Counted from the first letter of the stretch, positions 52,743 to 64,000 are shown. The stretch: 64,000 nucleotides of DNA from Psychrobacter ciconiae (GCF_904846055.1 NZ_CAJGYV010000001.1:1488001-1552000), one strand, 5' to 3'. Program-made: numbers and translations. The notes: generated by a model from the sequence alone, not told the origin.

Positions 52743-53684
52743 TTATTTGGTGGTAGGCTTTTTATCTGCATTTTCTGCGTTGTTAGCATTTTCGTCTTTG
52801 GCGTTGTCTAAAGTGTCAGCGCCGCTGGTGTTAGCCGCCGCGTCGGTTGAAGGTTGCAGTCTAACCCAACTGTCAAGCAAGGTAATGACCGGCTGACGAT
52901 AAGTGATAAAATCGCGCGCCACTTGCTGCATCTCGTCATCGCGACCATATTTCAGCTCAATGTTTGCCAAGTTAACCGCCGCCAAATAATGGGGCAGCAT
53001 TACCTGAGCAAAGGAGATATCGGCACTGTCATCGGTAAAAGCTGCGCTCATAGTTTGGCTCAAGGTGTCGATTTCACGCGCAAATTCCGCTTGCATGGCA
53101 GGCGTGTCAGCTTTGGGTTTGGTGCTGTCGGGATGGGAGGCAAGCCATTTTTTAAGGCGACCGATGTCCTCTTTTTGAGCGTCAATTAACCCCTCAGCAA
53201 AAGTGGTCATGGTGGCATCTTGACCGTATTTACGCTCTATTTTTGCCAAATCGCGGACACCGCGATGGTAGCCGAGCATGATTTTGGCAAAGGCAACATC
53301 AGGATCAAGATAGCGCTGACCGATTTGCATTTCATCATTCATTTTGCCAAGCACTTTATTAAAGTCTTTAATACGGGACTCTTGGTTGCTCACATCGCTT
53401 GAATCAGTCTTACTTTCTAAACTGTCATCAAAAATATCGACCTCATCGTCTGCCAAATCCAAGCTATTTGCGGCATCATCTACCTCATCAGCGCTAGGAA
53501 GCGGCGCAGCCTCGTTTTGGGTCGGTTCAACTGCCGTGGTTTCTATTTGAGCATTATCGTTGCTATTAGGATTTGGCTGACAGGCGGTAATGAGGACAAG
53601 ACTTAGCGCGCTAATTCCGATAAGGCAGCGCGGGTTAAGAGCAGTTTTAAACATGGGAGATTTGCGGGAAGTTTTGGCGGTCAT
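52743..53684 (-). CDS. DUF305 family lipoprotein
   Basis: The start is ATG 53684, with AAGGA upstream; two codons before it is a TTG. The product of about 313 residues has a signal peptide ending in lipobox LITAC, an acidic linker and two DUF305 repeats. The first is FAKIMLGYHRGVRDLAKIERKYGQDATMTTFAEGLI; the second is FAQVMLPHYLAAVNLANIELKYGRDDEMQQVARDFI. Canonical DUF305 has M-x-x-H-x-x-A; here the His is kept (GYHRG; LPHYL). The family is exported and often linked to metal handling, but no function is proven. The tail is Asn/Ala/Lys-rich. Confidence 0.88.
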   Translation of the reverse strand: MTAKTSRKSPMFKTALNPRCLIGISALSLVLITACQPNPNSNDNAQIETTAVEPTQNEAAPLPSADEVDDAANSLDLADDEVDIFDDSLESKTDSSDVSNQESRIKDFNKVLGKMNDEMQIGQRYLDPDVAFAKIMLGYHRGVRDLAKIERKYGQDATMTTFAEGLIDAQKEDIGRLKKWLASHPDSTKPKADTPAMQAEFAREIDTLSQTMSAAFTDDSADISFAQVMLPHYLAAVNLANIELKYGRDDEMQQVARDFITYRQPVITLLDSWVRLQPSTDAAANTSGADTLDNAKDENANNAENADKKPTTK

Positions 53685-53800
53685 GAGCAATCCTTGAAGC
53701 TTTTAAGGGCTTGATTGGTCAATGACAAGCCTATTGCGAAAATAATGATATCAAACTATAGCGCTTGATAACACCGTTCGTCGCAATTTTTCAAGATGCT

Positions 53801-54451
53801 TTAGCGACGCGTTTTTGGCACAATTCCCAATTGCTGCAGGCGATTTTGTGATAAATGAACGCGAACAAATTCCCCCGATGGCAAATTGCCAAGCTCAAAT
53901 CCGGCAACCGACCAACGGATTAGCCGCAAACATGGCAGCCCCACATGAGCGCTCATTCGCCGAACTTGACGGTTTTTGCCCTCAAAAATGGTCAGCATCA
54001 ACCAAGCGGTTGGGATGTTTTTGCGCTCACGAATCGGTGGCTCGCGCTGCCAAAGCGGCATGGGAAGCTCATCTTCACCCAATACTTGAACCGTCGCTGG
54101 CAGCGTTTTACCGTCTTTGAGCTCGACGCCGTCTTGCAGCGCTTGCAACTGCTCAGGACTTGGAATGCCTTCAACTTGAACGAGATAGGTTTTGCCAAGT
54201 TTTGGCTGAGCTTGCAGGCTATTTTGCTGAAAATCGTTCAGGGTTAAAGGTTTGGTGATGGCATGATTTACCCGACCATCACGAGTTAATATCAATAATC
54301 CCTCGGAGGTGGCATCAAGGCGACCGGCAACGCGAAGTGATTTGTCGGTAAAATAACGGCTGAGCGTTGCAAATTCATTGTTGCCATCGTCACGAAACTG
54401 GCTTTGAACGCCAAAGGGCTTATTAAATAAAATCAAACTGGAGGTGGTCAT
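53801..54451 (-). CDS. rluE: 23S rRNA pseudouridine synthase, RluE-like
   Basis: RluE modifies U2457 of E. coli 23S rRNA. The 216-residue product belongs to the RsuA/RluB/E/F family but lacks an S4 domain, as RluE does. The catalytic Asp is in VAGRLDATSEGLLILTRDG. LTIFEGKNRQVRRMSAHVGLPCLRLIRWSVAGFELGNLPSGEFV is the family C-terminal signature. It lies just downstream of icd on the same strand; in E. coli rluE and icd are also neighbours. The icd terminator separates them. Confidence 0.92.
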   Translation of the reverse strand: MTTSSLILFNKPFGVQSQFRDDGNNEFATLSRYFTDKSLRVAGRLDATSEGLLILTRDGRVNHAITKPLTLNDFQQNSLQAQPKLGKTYLVQVEGIPSPEQLQALQDGVELKDGKTLPATVQVLGEDELPMPLWQREPPIRERKNIPTAWLMLTIFEGKNRQVRRMSAHVGLPCLRLIRWSVAGFELGNLPSGEFVRVHLSQNRLQQLGIVPKTRR

Positions 54452-54507
54452 AATACAAATTCGCTTAATCGATGACTAAATTTAAGCCATAAAGAATGAT
54501 TTGCCAT

Positions 54508-54543
54508 TAAAAATACCTCAATGATGTTAAACCATTGAGGTAT
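54508..54543 (-). terminator. Intrinsic terminator after icd
   Basis: Perfect 11-bp stem ATACCTCAATG / CATTGAGGTAT with a 9-base loop, then a T-run on the minus strand, about 45 bp past the icd stop codon. Confidence 0.88.
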
Positions 54544-54587
54544 GAGCTGCTAAACGATATTAAACGAATGATCGCTTATAGGGCTTA

Positions 54588-57330
<2,743 letters not shown>

Positions 57331-58701
57331 GTGGTCATGATGAGTATAACAGATTCTGCAAACGCAATTGACATAGCAAAGGTAAGCTTCGGTATTTCGC
57401 ACGATATTGCTTGGCAACAAAAAGGCGATTGGCAAGCGCCCGAGTCGCCATTTATGAGTTTTGAGTTTTGGCAAGTGCTGATGAAAACGGGCGCTATCGG
57501 CAAGGACGCCGGTTGGTGGCAGTTTTTTGTTGAAGTTTATCAGCAAGACGAGCTGCTCAATAACAAATTGCATAGCTTGCCAAACCAAGCCGATAAAAAC
57601 GAAAATAATCACCAGAACGGTAAGCTGGTTGCGGTGATGCCAGTATTTATCAAAGACCATCATCGCGGTGAGTTTGTTTTTGATTACCGCTGGGCGCAGG
57701 CATTTGACCAAGTTGGCGCGGATTATTATCCAAGGCTGGTCACCGCCGTGCCGTTTATTCCGATTACCGGTGAGCGAGTTTGGTTGACGGTGGGGACGAC
57801 GCTGAACGACAGTATCATTACCGCGCTGATTGCCGGCATTGATGCGATAGCTAAGCAGGTTCAAGCCTCAAGTTGGCATGGACTTTTTGTCAATCAAGAC
57901 TTTTGCCAAAAGATTCAAAATAATTTTCCAAGTGAAGTTGAGCTAAAAATATTTAATCCTGAATCTATGGCGGAGTTGCCGATTTTTGAGCGTCAAGGTT
58001 GCCAGTTTTTATGGCGTAACCAACAGCTGCCAAAAGGTGGGGCAGGCTTTGCAAGCTTTGAGGAGTTTTTAGCCACGTTTACCGCCAAGCGTCGCCGAGC
58101 CATCAAAGCTGAACGCCGAAAAGTCGCCGCGCAAGGACTGATATGCCGGCGCAAAGTTGGGACGGAAATCAGCGCTGATGACTGGGAGGTTTTTTATCAC
58201 TGCTACGTGATGACCTATGCCGTTCGCGGTCAGCTGCCTTATTTAACCTTAGATTTTTTTAAGCAACTAGCTAAGCGATTGCCGCAGCATTTGATGCTTG
58301 CCCAAGCTTTAGATGATAACGGTGAGATTGTCGCCAGCAGTTTGTTTTTGTTCGATGCCGATAGCAAAAGTGCAAATTCAAGGGCACTTTATGGTCGCTA
58401 TTGGGGCGCACTTAGCGATTTTGACAGCTTGCATTTTGAGCTGTGTTATTATCAAGGGATTGAATTTGCCATCGAGCGCGGTCTTGCCTTTTTTGACCCC
58501 GGAACGCAAGGCGAGCATAAGCTGATTCGCGGTTTTATTCCGGTGGCAACGCACTCTTTGCACCGGATTTATGACCCGCGATTTGTTCCGGCGATTGGGG
58601 CATTTTGTGATGCTGAGCGTGAGCAAATGCGGCTTTATCGTGAAGATGCCACAACGGCGCTACCTTTTAATCAAGACAATTTGCCATCGCAACTATTCTA
58701 A
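57331..58701 (+). CDS. FemAB-like GNAT family protein (PF04339)
   Basis: The 456-residue product matches the peptidoglycan-biosynthesis-like FemAB_like family: SPFMSFEFWQVLMKTGAIG at the N-terminus, MPVFIKDHHRGEFVFDYRWAQAF, GCQFLWRNQQ, EEFLATFTAKRRRAIKAERRKV and the C-terminal ALYGRYWG...LHFELCYYQGIEFAIERGLAFFDPGTQGEHKLIRGFIPV. Such proteins have two GNAT folds and are predicted acyl- or aminoacyl-transferases; the substrate is unknown. The first codons include GTG/ATG alternatives close together. ubiC follows 59 bp downstream on the same strand. Confidence 0.87.
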   Translation: MVMMSITDSANAIDIAKVSFGISHDIAWQQKGDWQAPESPFMSFEFWQVLMKTGAIGKDAGWWQFFVEVYQQDELLNNKLHSLPNQADKNENNHQNGKLVAVMPVFIKDHHRGEFVFDYRWAQAFDQVGADYYPRLVTAVPFIPITGERVWLTVGTTLNDSIITALIAGIDAIAKQVQASSWHGLFVNQDFCQKIQNNFPSEVELKIFNPESMAELPIFERQGCQFLWRNQQLPKGGAGFASFEEFLATFTAKRRRAIKAERRKVAAQGLICRRKVGTEISADDWEVFYHCYVMTYAVRGQLPYLTLDFFKQLAKRLPQHLMLAQALDDNGEIVASSLFLFDADSKSANSRALYGRYWGALSDFDSLHFELCYYQGIEFAIERGLAFFDPGTQGEHKLIRGFIPVATHSLHRIYDPRFVPAIGAFCDAEREQMRLYREDATTALPFNQDNLPSQLF

Positions 58702-58760
58702 TAACGCAACTTTGCTAATACTGATATTTTGATAAATAGCCAGAGGTTAACCATCCTGCT

Positions 58761-59264
58761 GTGACTGATTTCACCTGTTCGCCAACGTTACTTTTGCCAA
58801 ACGCGCCGAGCAAGCTTGAGCCATTTTTGACTACTAATGGCTCATTGACGGCGCTACTTGAGGAAAAAGCAGGGCAGCCAATCCGCGTTGAGCGCAGCTT
58901 TGAGGGCTATTTAACCTTAAGCCTTGCGCAAAAAAAGCAGCTTGGGATAAAAGGCGCGGAGTTAAACCGACCGCTGTTGGCTTGGGTTCGCAATGCTGAT
59001 TTGTTTGGTAATGACAATGACCCTTGGGTTGCCGCGCAAAGTATTTTTCCGCTGCCAAGTCTAAAAGGTAATGCCAAACGCTTACAGCAGCTCAAAGGCA
59101 CGCCGATTGGCTATGTATTATTTAAACGCCGCCAAACCTTGCCAAGTTGGCGCTTTATCCTGCAAACCGAGCTTGGTTGGCAGCGGCAAACGCGCTATGA
59201 CTGGTTTGGGCGCACCTTTTTAATCAGCGAGACGTTTTTGCCAGCGCTTTGCGAGCGGCTTTAG
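58761..59264 (+). CDS. ubiC: Chorismate lyase UbiC
   Basis: UbiC splits chorismate to 4-hydroxybenzoate and pyruvate, the first step of ubiquinone synthesis. The 167-residue product starts at GTG. It has the UbiC pattern: FLTTNGSLTALLEEKAGQPIRVERS, active-site Arg in PLLAWVRNADLFG, PWVAAQSIFPLPSLKG, LKGTPIGYVLF and the catalytic Glu in LISETFLPAL. Similarity is modest, as usual for this family, but the motif order is complete. No ubiA is adjacent here. Confidence 0.88.
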   Translation: MTDFTCSPTLLLPNAPSKLEPFLTTNGSLTALLEEKAGQPIRVERSFEGYLTLSLAQKKQLGIKGAELNRPLLAWVRNADLFGNDNDPWVAAQSIFPLPSLKGNAKRLQQLKGTPIGYVLFKRRQTLPSWRFILQTELGWQRQTRYDWFGRTFLISETFLPALCERL

Positions 59265-59269
59265 TTGGC

Positions 59270-59311
59270 TAGCTTTGATTTATTAGCTTTAAGTTAATAG
59301 CTTTAATTTAA
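59270..59311. repeat. Degenerate 14-bp tandem repeat, 3 units
   Basis: Units TAGCTTTGATTTAT, TAGCTTTAAGTTAA and TAGCTTTAATTTAA begin 5 bp after the ubiC stop codon. Confidence 0.75.
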
Positions 59312-59556
59312 GAATGAGCAGGCAGTTAATCTCAAAGAATAACTTTAAATTATGAATAGCTTTTTGCATTAAAAAATTTGTTTTTCTGCTTAAAATAAGC
59401 CCATTAATCTATTGAAATGATTTGAATTTTATTAAATTAAGCATAAATTGCAACAATCTCACCTTAAGCTGAGCGTTTTTTAGGTTGGCAAAAGGATGAT
59501 TCATGCTACACTTGATATCAGCAAAAATAATGCATTGGAACAATAGCGGTGATGTC

Positions 59557-59599
59557 GCGCAGCAAGGTAGGTGAGAGCCTTATCCGGTCGCGCTTTTTT
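59557..59599 (+). promoter_or_regulatory. Possible attenuator-like hairpin in the glyA leader
   Basis: GCGC (59557-59560) can pair with GCGC (59590-59593), enclosing AAGG / CCTT (59564-59567 with 59578-59581), and T6 follows at 59594-59599. The internal loops are uneven (3 and 8 bases), so the structure is weak. No known riboswitch class is recognised. Confidence 0.25.
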
Positions 59600-59635
59600 A
59601 TAATTCAAATGAACTTCAAGCCACTAGGACTAATT

Positions 59636-60901
59636 ATGTTTAAAGATATAACAATTAAAGAATTTGACCCTGAACTTGCCAAAGCGATGGCAGCCGAAAG
59701 CATTCGCCAAGAAGACCATATCGAGCTGATTGCGTCAGAAAACTACTGCTCGCAAGCGGTGATGGAAGCTCAAGGCTCAGATTTGACCAACAAATATGCT
59801 GAAGGCTACCCTGGCAAGCGCTATTACGGCGGCTGTGAGCATGTCGATGTGGTTGAGCAACTGGCGATTGACCGCGCCAAAGAGTTGTTTGGCGCCGAGT
59901 ACGTCAACGTTCAGCCGCATTCAGGAAGTCAGGCGAACTCAGCGGTATTTTTAGCGCTTTTAGATGCCAACGATACCATCCTTGGCATGAGCCTTGACGC
60001 CGGCGGTCACTTAACTCACGGCGCTCACGTCAACTTTTCTGGCATCAACTATAACGCCGTTCAGTACGGTTTGGTTGAAGAAACGGGCTTGATTGATTAC
60101 GACCAAGTGGAAGCGCTTGCTCGCGAGCACAAGCCAAAGATGATTATCGCCGGTTTTTCTGCCTACTCGCAAGTGGTCGATTGGGAGCGTTTTCGCAATA
60201 TTGCCGATGAAGTTGGCGCTTACTTTTTAGTTGATATGGCGCACGTGGCAGGACTTGCAGCAACGGACGTTTATCCAAGCCCAGTACCATTTGCGGATGT
60301 GGTCACCAGTACTACTCACAAAACGCTTCGCGGACCACGCTCAGGCATCATCATGTCACGCGATGACAAACTTGCCAAAAAAATCAACTCCGCTGTATTC
60401 CCTGGCAACCAAGGCGGTCCCTTGATGCACGTCATCGCCGCTAAAGCCATTTGCTTTAAAGAAGCTTTAGAGCCTGAATTTAAAACCTATCAAGAGCAAG
60501 TGGTTAAAAATGCGCAAGCGATGGCGACCGTCATTCAAGAGCGCGGCTATGAGATCATCTCAGGCGGCACCGAAAACCATTTGATGCTGATTAGCCTTGT
60601 GAAACAAGAAATGACCGGCAAAGAAGCGGACAAATGGCTTGGTGATGCGTTCATTACCGTCAACAAAAACGCCGTTCCTAACGACCCAAAATCACCGTTT
60701 GTCACCTCAGGAATTCGCATTGGCACGTCAGCGGTCACCACTCGCGGCTTTGATGAAGCCGACGTAAAAGAGCTTGCCGGCTGGATCTGTGATGTGCTTG
60801 ACAGCCGCGGTGATGAACAAGTCATTTCTGACACTCGCGAAAAAGTCAAAGCCATTTGCGCGAAAAAACCCGTTTATGCGAAAAACCAAAAGCAAGCTTA
60901 A
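59636..60901 (+). CDS. glyA: Serine hydroxymethyltransferase
   Basis: GlyA interconverts serine and glycine with tetrahydrofolate, the main source of one-carbon units. The start is ATG 59636 ([10 protein letters not shown]), with AGGA upstream; 29 upstream open codons are not part of the protein. The 421-residue product has [33 protein letters not shown], the PLP region [39 protein letters not shown] (Schiff-base Lys in THKTLRG) and [14 protein letters not shown]. It is followed by a strong terminator and then a small mobile element. Confidence 0.97.
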   Translation: MFKDITIKEFDPELAKAMAAESIRQEDHIELIASENYCSQAVMEAQGSDLTNKYAEGYPGKRYYGGCEHVDVVEQLAIDRAKELFGAEYVNVQPHSGSQANSAVFLALLDANDTILGMSLDAGGHLTHGAHVNFSGINYNAVQYGLVEETGLIDYDQVEALAREHKPKMIIAGFSAYSQVVDWERFRNIADEVGAYFLVDMAHVAGLAATDVYPSPVPFADVVTSTTHKTLRGPRSGIIMSRDDKLAKKINSAVFPGNQGGPLMHVIAAKAICFKEALEPEFKTYQEQVVKNAQAMATVIQERGYEIISGGTENHLMLISLVKQEMTGKEADKWLGDAFITVNKNAVPNDPKSPFVTSGIRIGTSAVTTRGFDEADVKELAGWICDVLDSRGDEQVISDTREKVKAICAKKPVYAKNQKQA

Positions 60902-60935
60902 GTTTTAGATAAAGTCAGTTTTAAAACATAAAAGC

Positions 60936-60968
60936 AAAAAACCGCTCAAATGATTGAGCGGTTTTTTT
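60936..60968 (+). terminator. Intrinsic terminator after glyA
   Basis: AACCGCTCAA / TTGAGCGGTT stem, short ATGA-type loop, A- and T-runs on the flanks, 35 bp past the stop codon. Confidence 0.92.
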
Positions 60969-60992
60969 ATTGTTTATTATTTATCAATTAGT

Positions 60993-61264
60993 GCCGTAAA
61001 ACCATGCCGTTCAGGGCGTGGATATCAGGCATTGCTATGATTTGGTATGTTTATTAACTTGTTGCGCTGATTCAGCCAGTAGGCTGGCGTGACATGGCAA
61101 CACCCTAAATACCTCCTAGTTTGTGGCGTGTCTTTTGACAATCCTAACGGTAGCCATAATCTTAGAATAAGACCTAAGCATCATGGTATTAGCAAAGGTC
61201 GCGGTCGGGCTTGACCGTCTAGCTGTAGGAATCCCCTCCATTTAGGGAGGGGAGGAAGTCAAAA
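60993..61264 (+). mobile_element. Non-autonomous IS200/IS605-type element (272 bp), relative of the tnpB element at 24185
   Basis: The first 38 bp equal the left end of the tnpB element, starting GCCGTAAAACC. The last 64 bp match its right end, including hairpin CCCCTCC-x-TTTA-x-GGAGGGG and GGAGGAAGTCAAAA. The middle (about 61031-61195) is unlike tnpB; it includes a small hairpin CAGCC-AGTA-GGCTG. The element lies between the glyA terminator and gltS and ends 4 bp before the gltS stop codon. It could move only with a transposase supplied in trans. Confidence 0.85.
61201..61245 (+). pseudogene. Remnant of the tnpB 3' end (last 14 codons and stop)
   Basis: Read in frame, this gives AVGLDRLAVGIPSI-stop, against AVGLDRLAEGIPSL-stop at the end of the intact tnpB. 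Silent and conservative changes show it derives from a related rather than identical copy. The segment overlaps where the guide RNA scaffold of TnpB elements lies. Confidence 0.75.
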
Positions 61265-61268
61265 AAAG

Positions 61269-62540
61269 TTAAAACGGCAATTTGGTAAAAATCTGCAATA
61301 CCGTTGCGTTCACAATATCGACGAAAAACGCTCCAACCATGGGCACGATTAAAAACGCCTTTGGTGATGGCAAATAACGGTCAGTCACCGCTTGCATATT
61401 AGCAATCGCCGTTGGCGTGGCGCCCATACCAAAGCCGCAATGCCCTGCTGCCAGTACTGCTGAATCGTAGTCTTTGCCCATGATTCGAAAGGTAATAAAA
61501 TAAGCATAAGCTACCATTACTACCGTTTGCACGAGCAAGATGACCAGCACAGGCCCTGCCAAATCGGTCAATTGCCAAAGCTTTAATGACAACAGCGCCA
61601 TGGCTAAAAACAGACTCAAAGCGGCGTTACCAAACACGTCAATAGCGCGGTCGAACATGTCAAAGTTAAATACCATCGTCAGAACGTTTCGGATAATCAC
61701 GCCGCCGCCAAGCGCCCAAACGAAGGTCGGCAGCTCAAACCAAGTGTCTTTTGCCACAATGGTCATCACGTCAGCAAATGCTAAGGCAGCAGCAAATAGC
61801 GCCAGCGTTTCAATGGCAGAGGACGCGGTAATAAAGCGCATGCTGTCTGGCTTTTCAAAGATTTCTTTGGTATCAAGACCCTCATCTTCGCTATGCTTGG
61901 TGCTATACAGCGACTGTTGACCGGCAACGCGCTCAATGTCAGTTGGGTTTGGATTGGCAAGGCTTGGCTTGACGCCCATTTTTTGGATGAGCCTGCGGGC
62001 AACCGGTCCGCCGATCACGCCCCCTGCTACCAAGCCATAAGTTGCCGCAGCAATGCCAAGAGTGGTTGCACCGACCACGCCGTATTGCTCCTCAAGGGTG
62101 ATGCCCCAAGCGCCAGCGGTTCCATGACCACCGGTCAAAGCGATAGAGCCGGTCACCAAGCCCATGAGCGGATCAAGCCCCAAAATGCTTGCCATTCCAA
62201 CGCCAACGATATCTTGCAAAATAATAAATACCGACACCACAACGGTAAAAATAAGCAGCGGCATGCCCCCAGCTTTTAAGCGCCCAAAGTCAGCACTCAA
62301 GCCAATGGATGCAAAAAACATCAACATACACGCCGTTTGCAAATCCTGCTGAAAGTTAAAGCTGTAGCCCCAAATCAAATTCAGCGCATAAACGATGATG
62401 GCAGCTACCAAGCCGCCTGCCACTGGTTCAGGAATATTAAAATCCTCTAAAAACTTAATTTTTTTAACCAAAAACCGCCCAAGCAGGAGCACTAAGGTTG
62501 CTAAAATCAGCGTATAGTAGCCGTTTAATGTTATTTCCAT
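61269..62540 (-). CDS. gltS: Sodium/glutamate symporter GltS
   Basis: GltS imports glutamate with sodium. The 423-residue product has about ten transmembrane segments in two inverted repeats and both GGHG-type re-entrant motifs: TGSIALTGGHGTAGAWG in the first half and AAGHCGFGMGATPTAIANMQAV in the second. NIPEPVAGGLVAA at the N-terminus is also typical. The stop codon lies 4 bp from the right end of a small mobile element, so the original 3' flank, including any terminator, has been replaced. It converges on glyA. Confidence 0.95.
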   Translation of the reverse strand: MEITLNGYYTLILATLVLLLGRFLVKKIKFLEDFNIPEPVAGGLVAAIIVYALNLIWGYSFNFQQDLQTACMLMFFASIGLSADFGRLKAGGMPLLIFTVVVSVFIILQDIVGVGMASILGLDPLMGLVTGSIALTGGHGTAGAWGITLEEQYGVVGATTLGIAAATYGLVAGGVIGGPVARRLIQKMGVKPSLANPNPTDIERVAGQQSLYSTKHSEDEGLDTKEIFEKPDSMRFITASSAIETLALFAAALAFADVMTIVAKDTWFELPTFVWALGGGVIIRNVLTMVFNFDMFDRAIDVFGNAALSLFLAMALLSLKLWQLTDLAGPVLVILLVQTVVMVAYAYFITFRIMGKDYDSAVLAAGHCGFGMGATPTAIANMQAVTDRYLPSPKAFLIVPMVGAFFVDIVNATVLQIFTKLPF

Positions 62541-62812
62541 AAAATTGTCCTTTTTAAATCAGCATCGCTCCACTAAACCACGTTGTAAAAGTTTATTGGG
62601 CAATTATGAAGCACTTTCGCCCAAGCGCTTGCTTGCATTTGAATTGCATAAAGATTTTGGTCTATCCCAAAAAAATGTTATTAATAAAGTTACAATATGC
62701 CTAAATCGAGTGAGACTAGCGTAATTATAAAGAAAAGTACGCCCACCTTTTTGCAGCTTTAGGTAGGCTATCGGTAACTTTAATTATTAAACTATTGAAT
62801 TATTAACATTTT

Positions 62813-62835
62813 TAATAAGGTCGCTCACCTTATTA
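62813..62835. promoter_or_regulatory. Perfect 9-bp inverted repeat, possible operator or mRNA hairpin
   Basis: TAATAAGGT and ACCTTATTA flank CGCTC. No T-run follows on either strand. It lies about 275 bp upstream of gltS and 40 bp beyond the proA terminator. Confidence 0.3.
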
Positions 62836-62874
62836 GTAATAATACATTTTGATAAAATCAGGAATTATAAATTA

Positions 62875-62906
62875 AAAAACGCCGAAATCAATGTCGGCGT
62901 TTTTTT
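62875..62906 (-). terminator. Intrinsic terminator after proA
   Basis: AAAAACGCCGA / TCGGCGTTTTT stem with an 8-base loop and T-runs on both strands, about 50 bp past the proA stop codon. Confidence 0.9.
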
Positions 62907-62956
62907 CAAGGTTCAAAAATGAGGCTAGACTTTATCATAACTGCCTGATAAAGCGG

Positions 62957-64000
62957 CTAGACGCGAGTTTCGCCATGACCGTAAACGACCCATTTTTGTG
63001 AGGTTAAGCCCTCAAGCCCAACAGGACCGCGGGCATGGATTTTGTCGGTTGAAATGCCAATTTCTGCGCCCAAACCATATTCAAAGCCATCGGCAAAGCG
63101 GCTTGAGGCGTTAATCATGACGCTTGAGGAGTCGACCTCACGGATAAAGCGCTGTGATTTGCTGTAGTTTTCGGTGATGATCACATCGGTGTGGTGGCTG
63201 CCGTGGGAGTTGATGTGGTCAATTGCCGCGTCTAAACCCTCAACGACTTTAACCGCTAAAATCGGCGCAAGGTATTCGGTATCCCAATCGTCTAAGTTTG
63301 CCGGACTTAGGTGACCTTGAAGCTTGGCATTGGCTGTTAAAATGGCATTAGCTTGGTCATCAACGCGAAGCTGCATATCGCTATCGGCATCAATGATGGC
63401 TTCGGCAATTTTTGGCAATAATTTATCGGCAACTTCTTTATCAACAAGCAGCGTTTCCATGGTGTTGCACGTGCCGTAGCGGTGCGTTTTGGCATTCACG
63501 CTGACCTTAATGGCGATGTCAGTATTAGCCTCGCTATCGATAAAGGTGTGGCAGTTGCCGTCTAAATGCTTGATGACTGGAACACGAGCATCGCGGCTGA
63601 TGCGCTCAATCAAGCCTTTGCCGCCGCGCGGAACGATAACGTCAACAAAGTCAGTCATGGTAATCAGCTCGCCAACCGCCGCGCGGTCAGTGGTGTTAAT
63701 CACTTGAACGCTACTTTTTGGCAGTCCTGAAGCTTCTAGTCCTTGATGGATACAGCGGGCGATGGCTTGGTTTGATTCAAACGCTTCTGAGCCGCCGCGA
63801 AGGATAATGGCATTTCCTGATTTTAGCGCAAGCGACGCCGCCTCAAGGGTCACGTTGGGGCGTGACTCGTAAATCATGCCAACCACGCCAAGCGGGACGC
63901 GCATTTTACCCAGTAAAATCCCTGAGGGGCGATAAGTCATGTCGCTAATCTCGCCAATGGGATCAGGGAGGCTTGCCACATCTTTTAAGCCTTGTAGCAT
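62957..64000 (-). CDS. proA: Gamma-glutamyl phosphate reductase ProA (5' end beyond window)
   Basis: ProA reduces gamma-glutamyl phosphate to glutamate semialdehyde in proline synthesis. The visible 347 codons start at the window edge and align from about residue 75 of E. coli ProA ([17 protein letters not shown]), so roughly 75 N-terminal residues lie outside; the methionine at 64000 is internal. Visible motifs are [36 protein letters not shown], the catalytic Cys in [27 protein letters not shown] and the C-terminal [22 protein letters not shown]. The gene ends normally with a terminator. Confidence 0.95.
   Translation of the reverse strand: MLQGLKDVASLPDPIGEISDMTYRPSGILLGKMRVPLGVVGMIYESRPNVTLEAASLALKSGNAIILRGGSEAFESNQAIARCIHQGLEASGLPKSSVQVINTTDRAAVGELITMTDFVDVIVPRGGKGLIERISRDARVPVIKHLDGNCHTFIDSEANTDIAIKVSVNAKTHRYGTCNTMETLLVDKEVADKLLPKIAEAIIDADSDMQLRVDDQANAILTANAKLQGHLSPANLDDWDTEYLAPILAVKVVEGLDAAIDHINSHGSHHTDVIITENYSKSQRFIREVDSSSVMINASSRFADGFEYGLGAEIGISTDKIHARGPVGLEGLTSQKWVVYGHGETRV

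Larger units (their letters stand above)
59265..59635. other. 371-bp gap between ubiC and glyA
   Basis: No gene. It contains a three-unit 14-bp tandem repeat (59270-59311), an AT-rich stretch and a hairpin-like segment with T6 followed by TATAAT (59599-59604), 31 bp before the glyA start codon. Confidence 0.5.
62541..62956. other. 416-bp gap between gltS and proA
   Basis: No gene. It contains the gltS promoter region, a perfect 9-bp inverted repeat TAATAAGGT-CGCTC-ACCTTATTA (62813-62835) without a T-run, an imperfect one near 62741-62768, and the proA terminator. Confidence 0.5.

Noticed and set aside
62957-64000. Treating the methionine at the window edge as the proA start
   Set aside because: About 75 residues of the conserved N-terminus are missing; the gene clearly continues beyond the window.

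Overview
The window is ordinary chromosomal DNA of a gammaproteobacterium. Gene content, short AT-rich intergenic regions, a monomeric NADP isocitrate dehydrogenase, type IV pilus motors and gene orders resembling Pseudomonas/Acinetobacter (engB next to cytochromes c5 and c4; dsbC-hom; rluC-HAD; pilT-pilU opposite yggS; bamE next to rnfH and fur; rluE next to icd) point to Moraxellaceae, most likely Psychrobacter. The genus is inferred from protein sequence and synteny; no rRNA or tRNA gene was seen.

Layout. 1-4.8 kb: 5' part of mutS, secA and a MliC-like lipoprotein. 4.9-8.4 kb: two DUF2382 stress-type proteins and a thiolase. 8.6-11 kb: hom and a lipoprotein-type dsbC. 11.4-18.7 kb: DUF808 membrane protein, rne, and divergent rluC plus a HAD phosphatase across a 780-bp gap. 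18.7-22 kb: engB and cytochromes c5 and c4, with a complete IS630-family element between the cytochrome genes. 22-26 kb: SNF-like membrane protein, rnfH, bamE, a tnpB-only IS200/IS605-family element, and fur. 26-31.4 kb: TauE/SafE permease, pilU, pilT, yggS, CNNM/CBS transporter. 31.5-41.7 kb: nadE, AI-2E-type permease, pdxB, epmA, yaiI, purK, purE, metallophosphatase, rhomboid protease. 42-49.5 kb: two paralogous membrane-anchored proteins (one with an OmpA domain), nagZ, prc. 49.5-50.5 kb: a probable regulatory RNA and slyD. 50.7-59.3 kb: M61 peptidase, DUF305 lipoprotein, rluE, icd, FemAB-like protein, ubiC. 59.6-64 kb: glyA, a small non-autonomous relative of the tnpB element, gltS and most of proA.

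The most interesting signal lies between prc and slyD. A perfect GacA-type palindrome (TGTAAG-N6-CTTACA) is followed about 80 bp later by six to seven GGA motifs, several in predicted hairpin loops, and then a strong intrinsic terminator. This is the architecture of a CsrB/RsmY/RsmZ-type RNA that titrates CsrA/RsmA. No protein gene explains the region.

Second, two elements sharing the same ends occupy intergenic sites about 37 kb apart: a 1.2-kb tnpB element beside fur, and a 272-bp derivative against the gltS stop codon that keeps only the last codons of tnpB and the right-end hairpin. Third, many intergenic gaps contain short degenerate tandem repeats, usually two to five units of 14-16 bp. 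Most other genes are housekeeping: cell envelope and protein quality control (secA, bamE, prc, nagZ, slyD, dsbC), RNA metabolism (rne, rluC, rluE), cofactor and purine synthesis (nadE, pdxB, purE, purK, ubiC, glyA) and amino acids (hom, proA, gltS).
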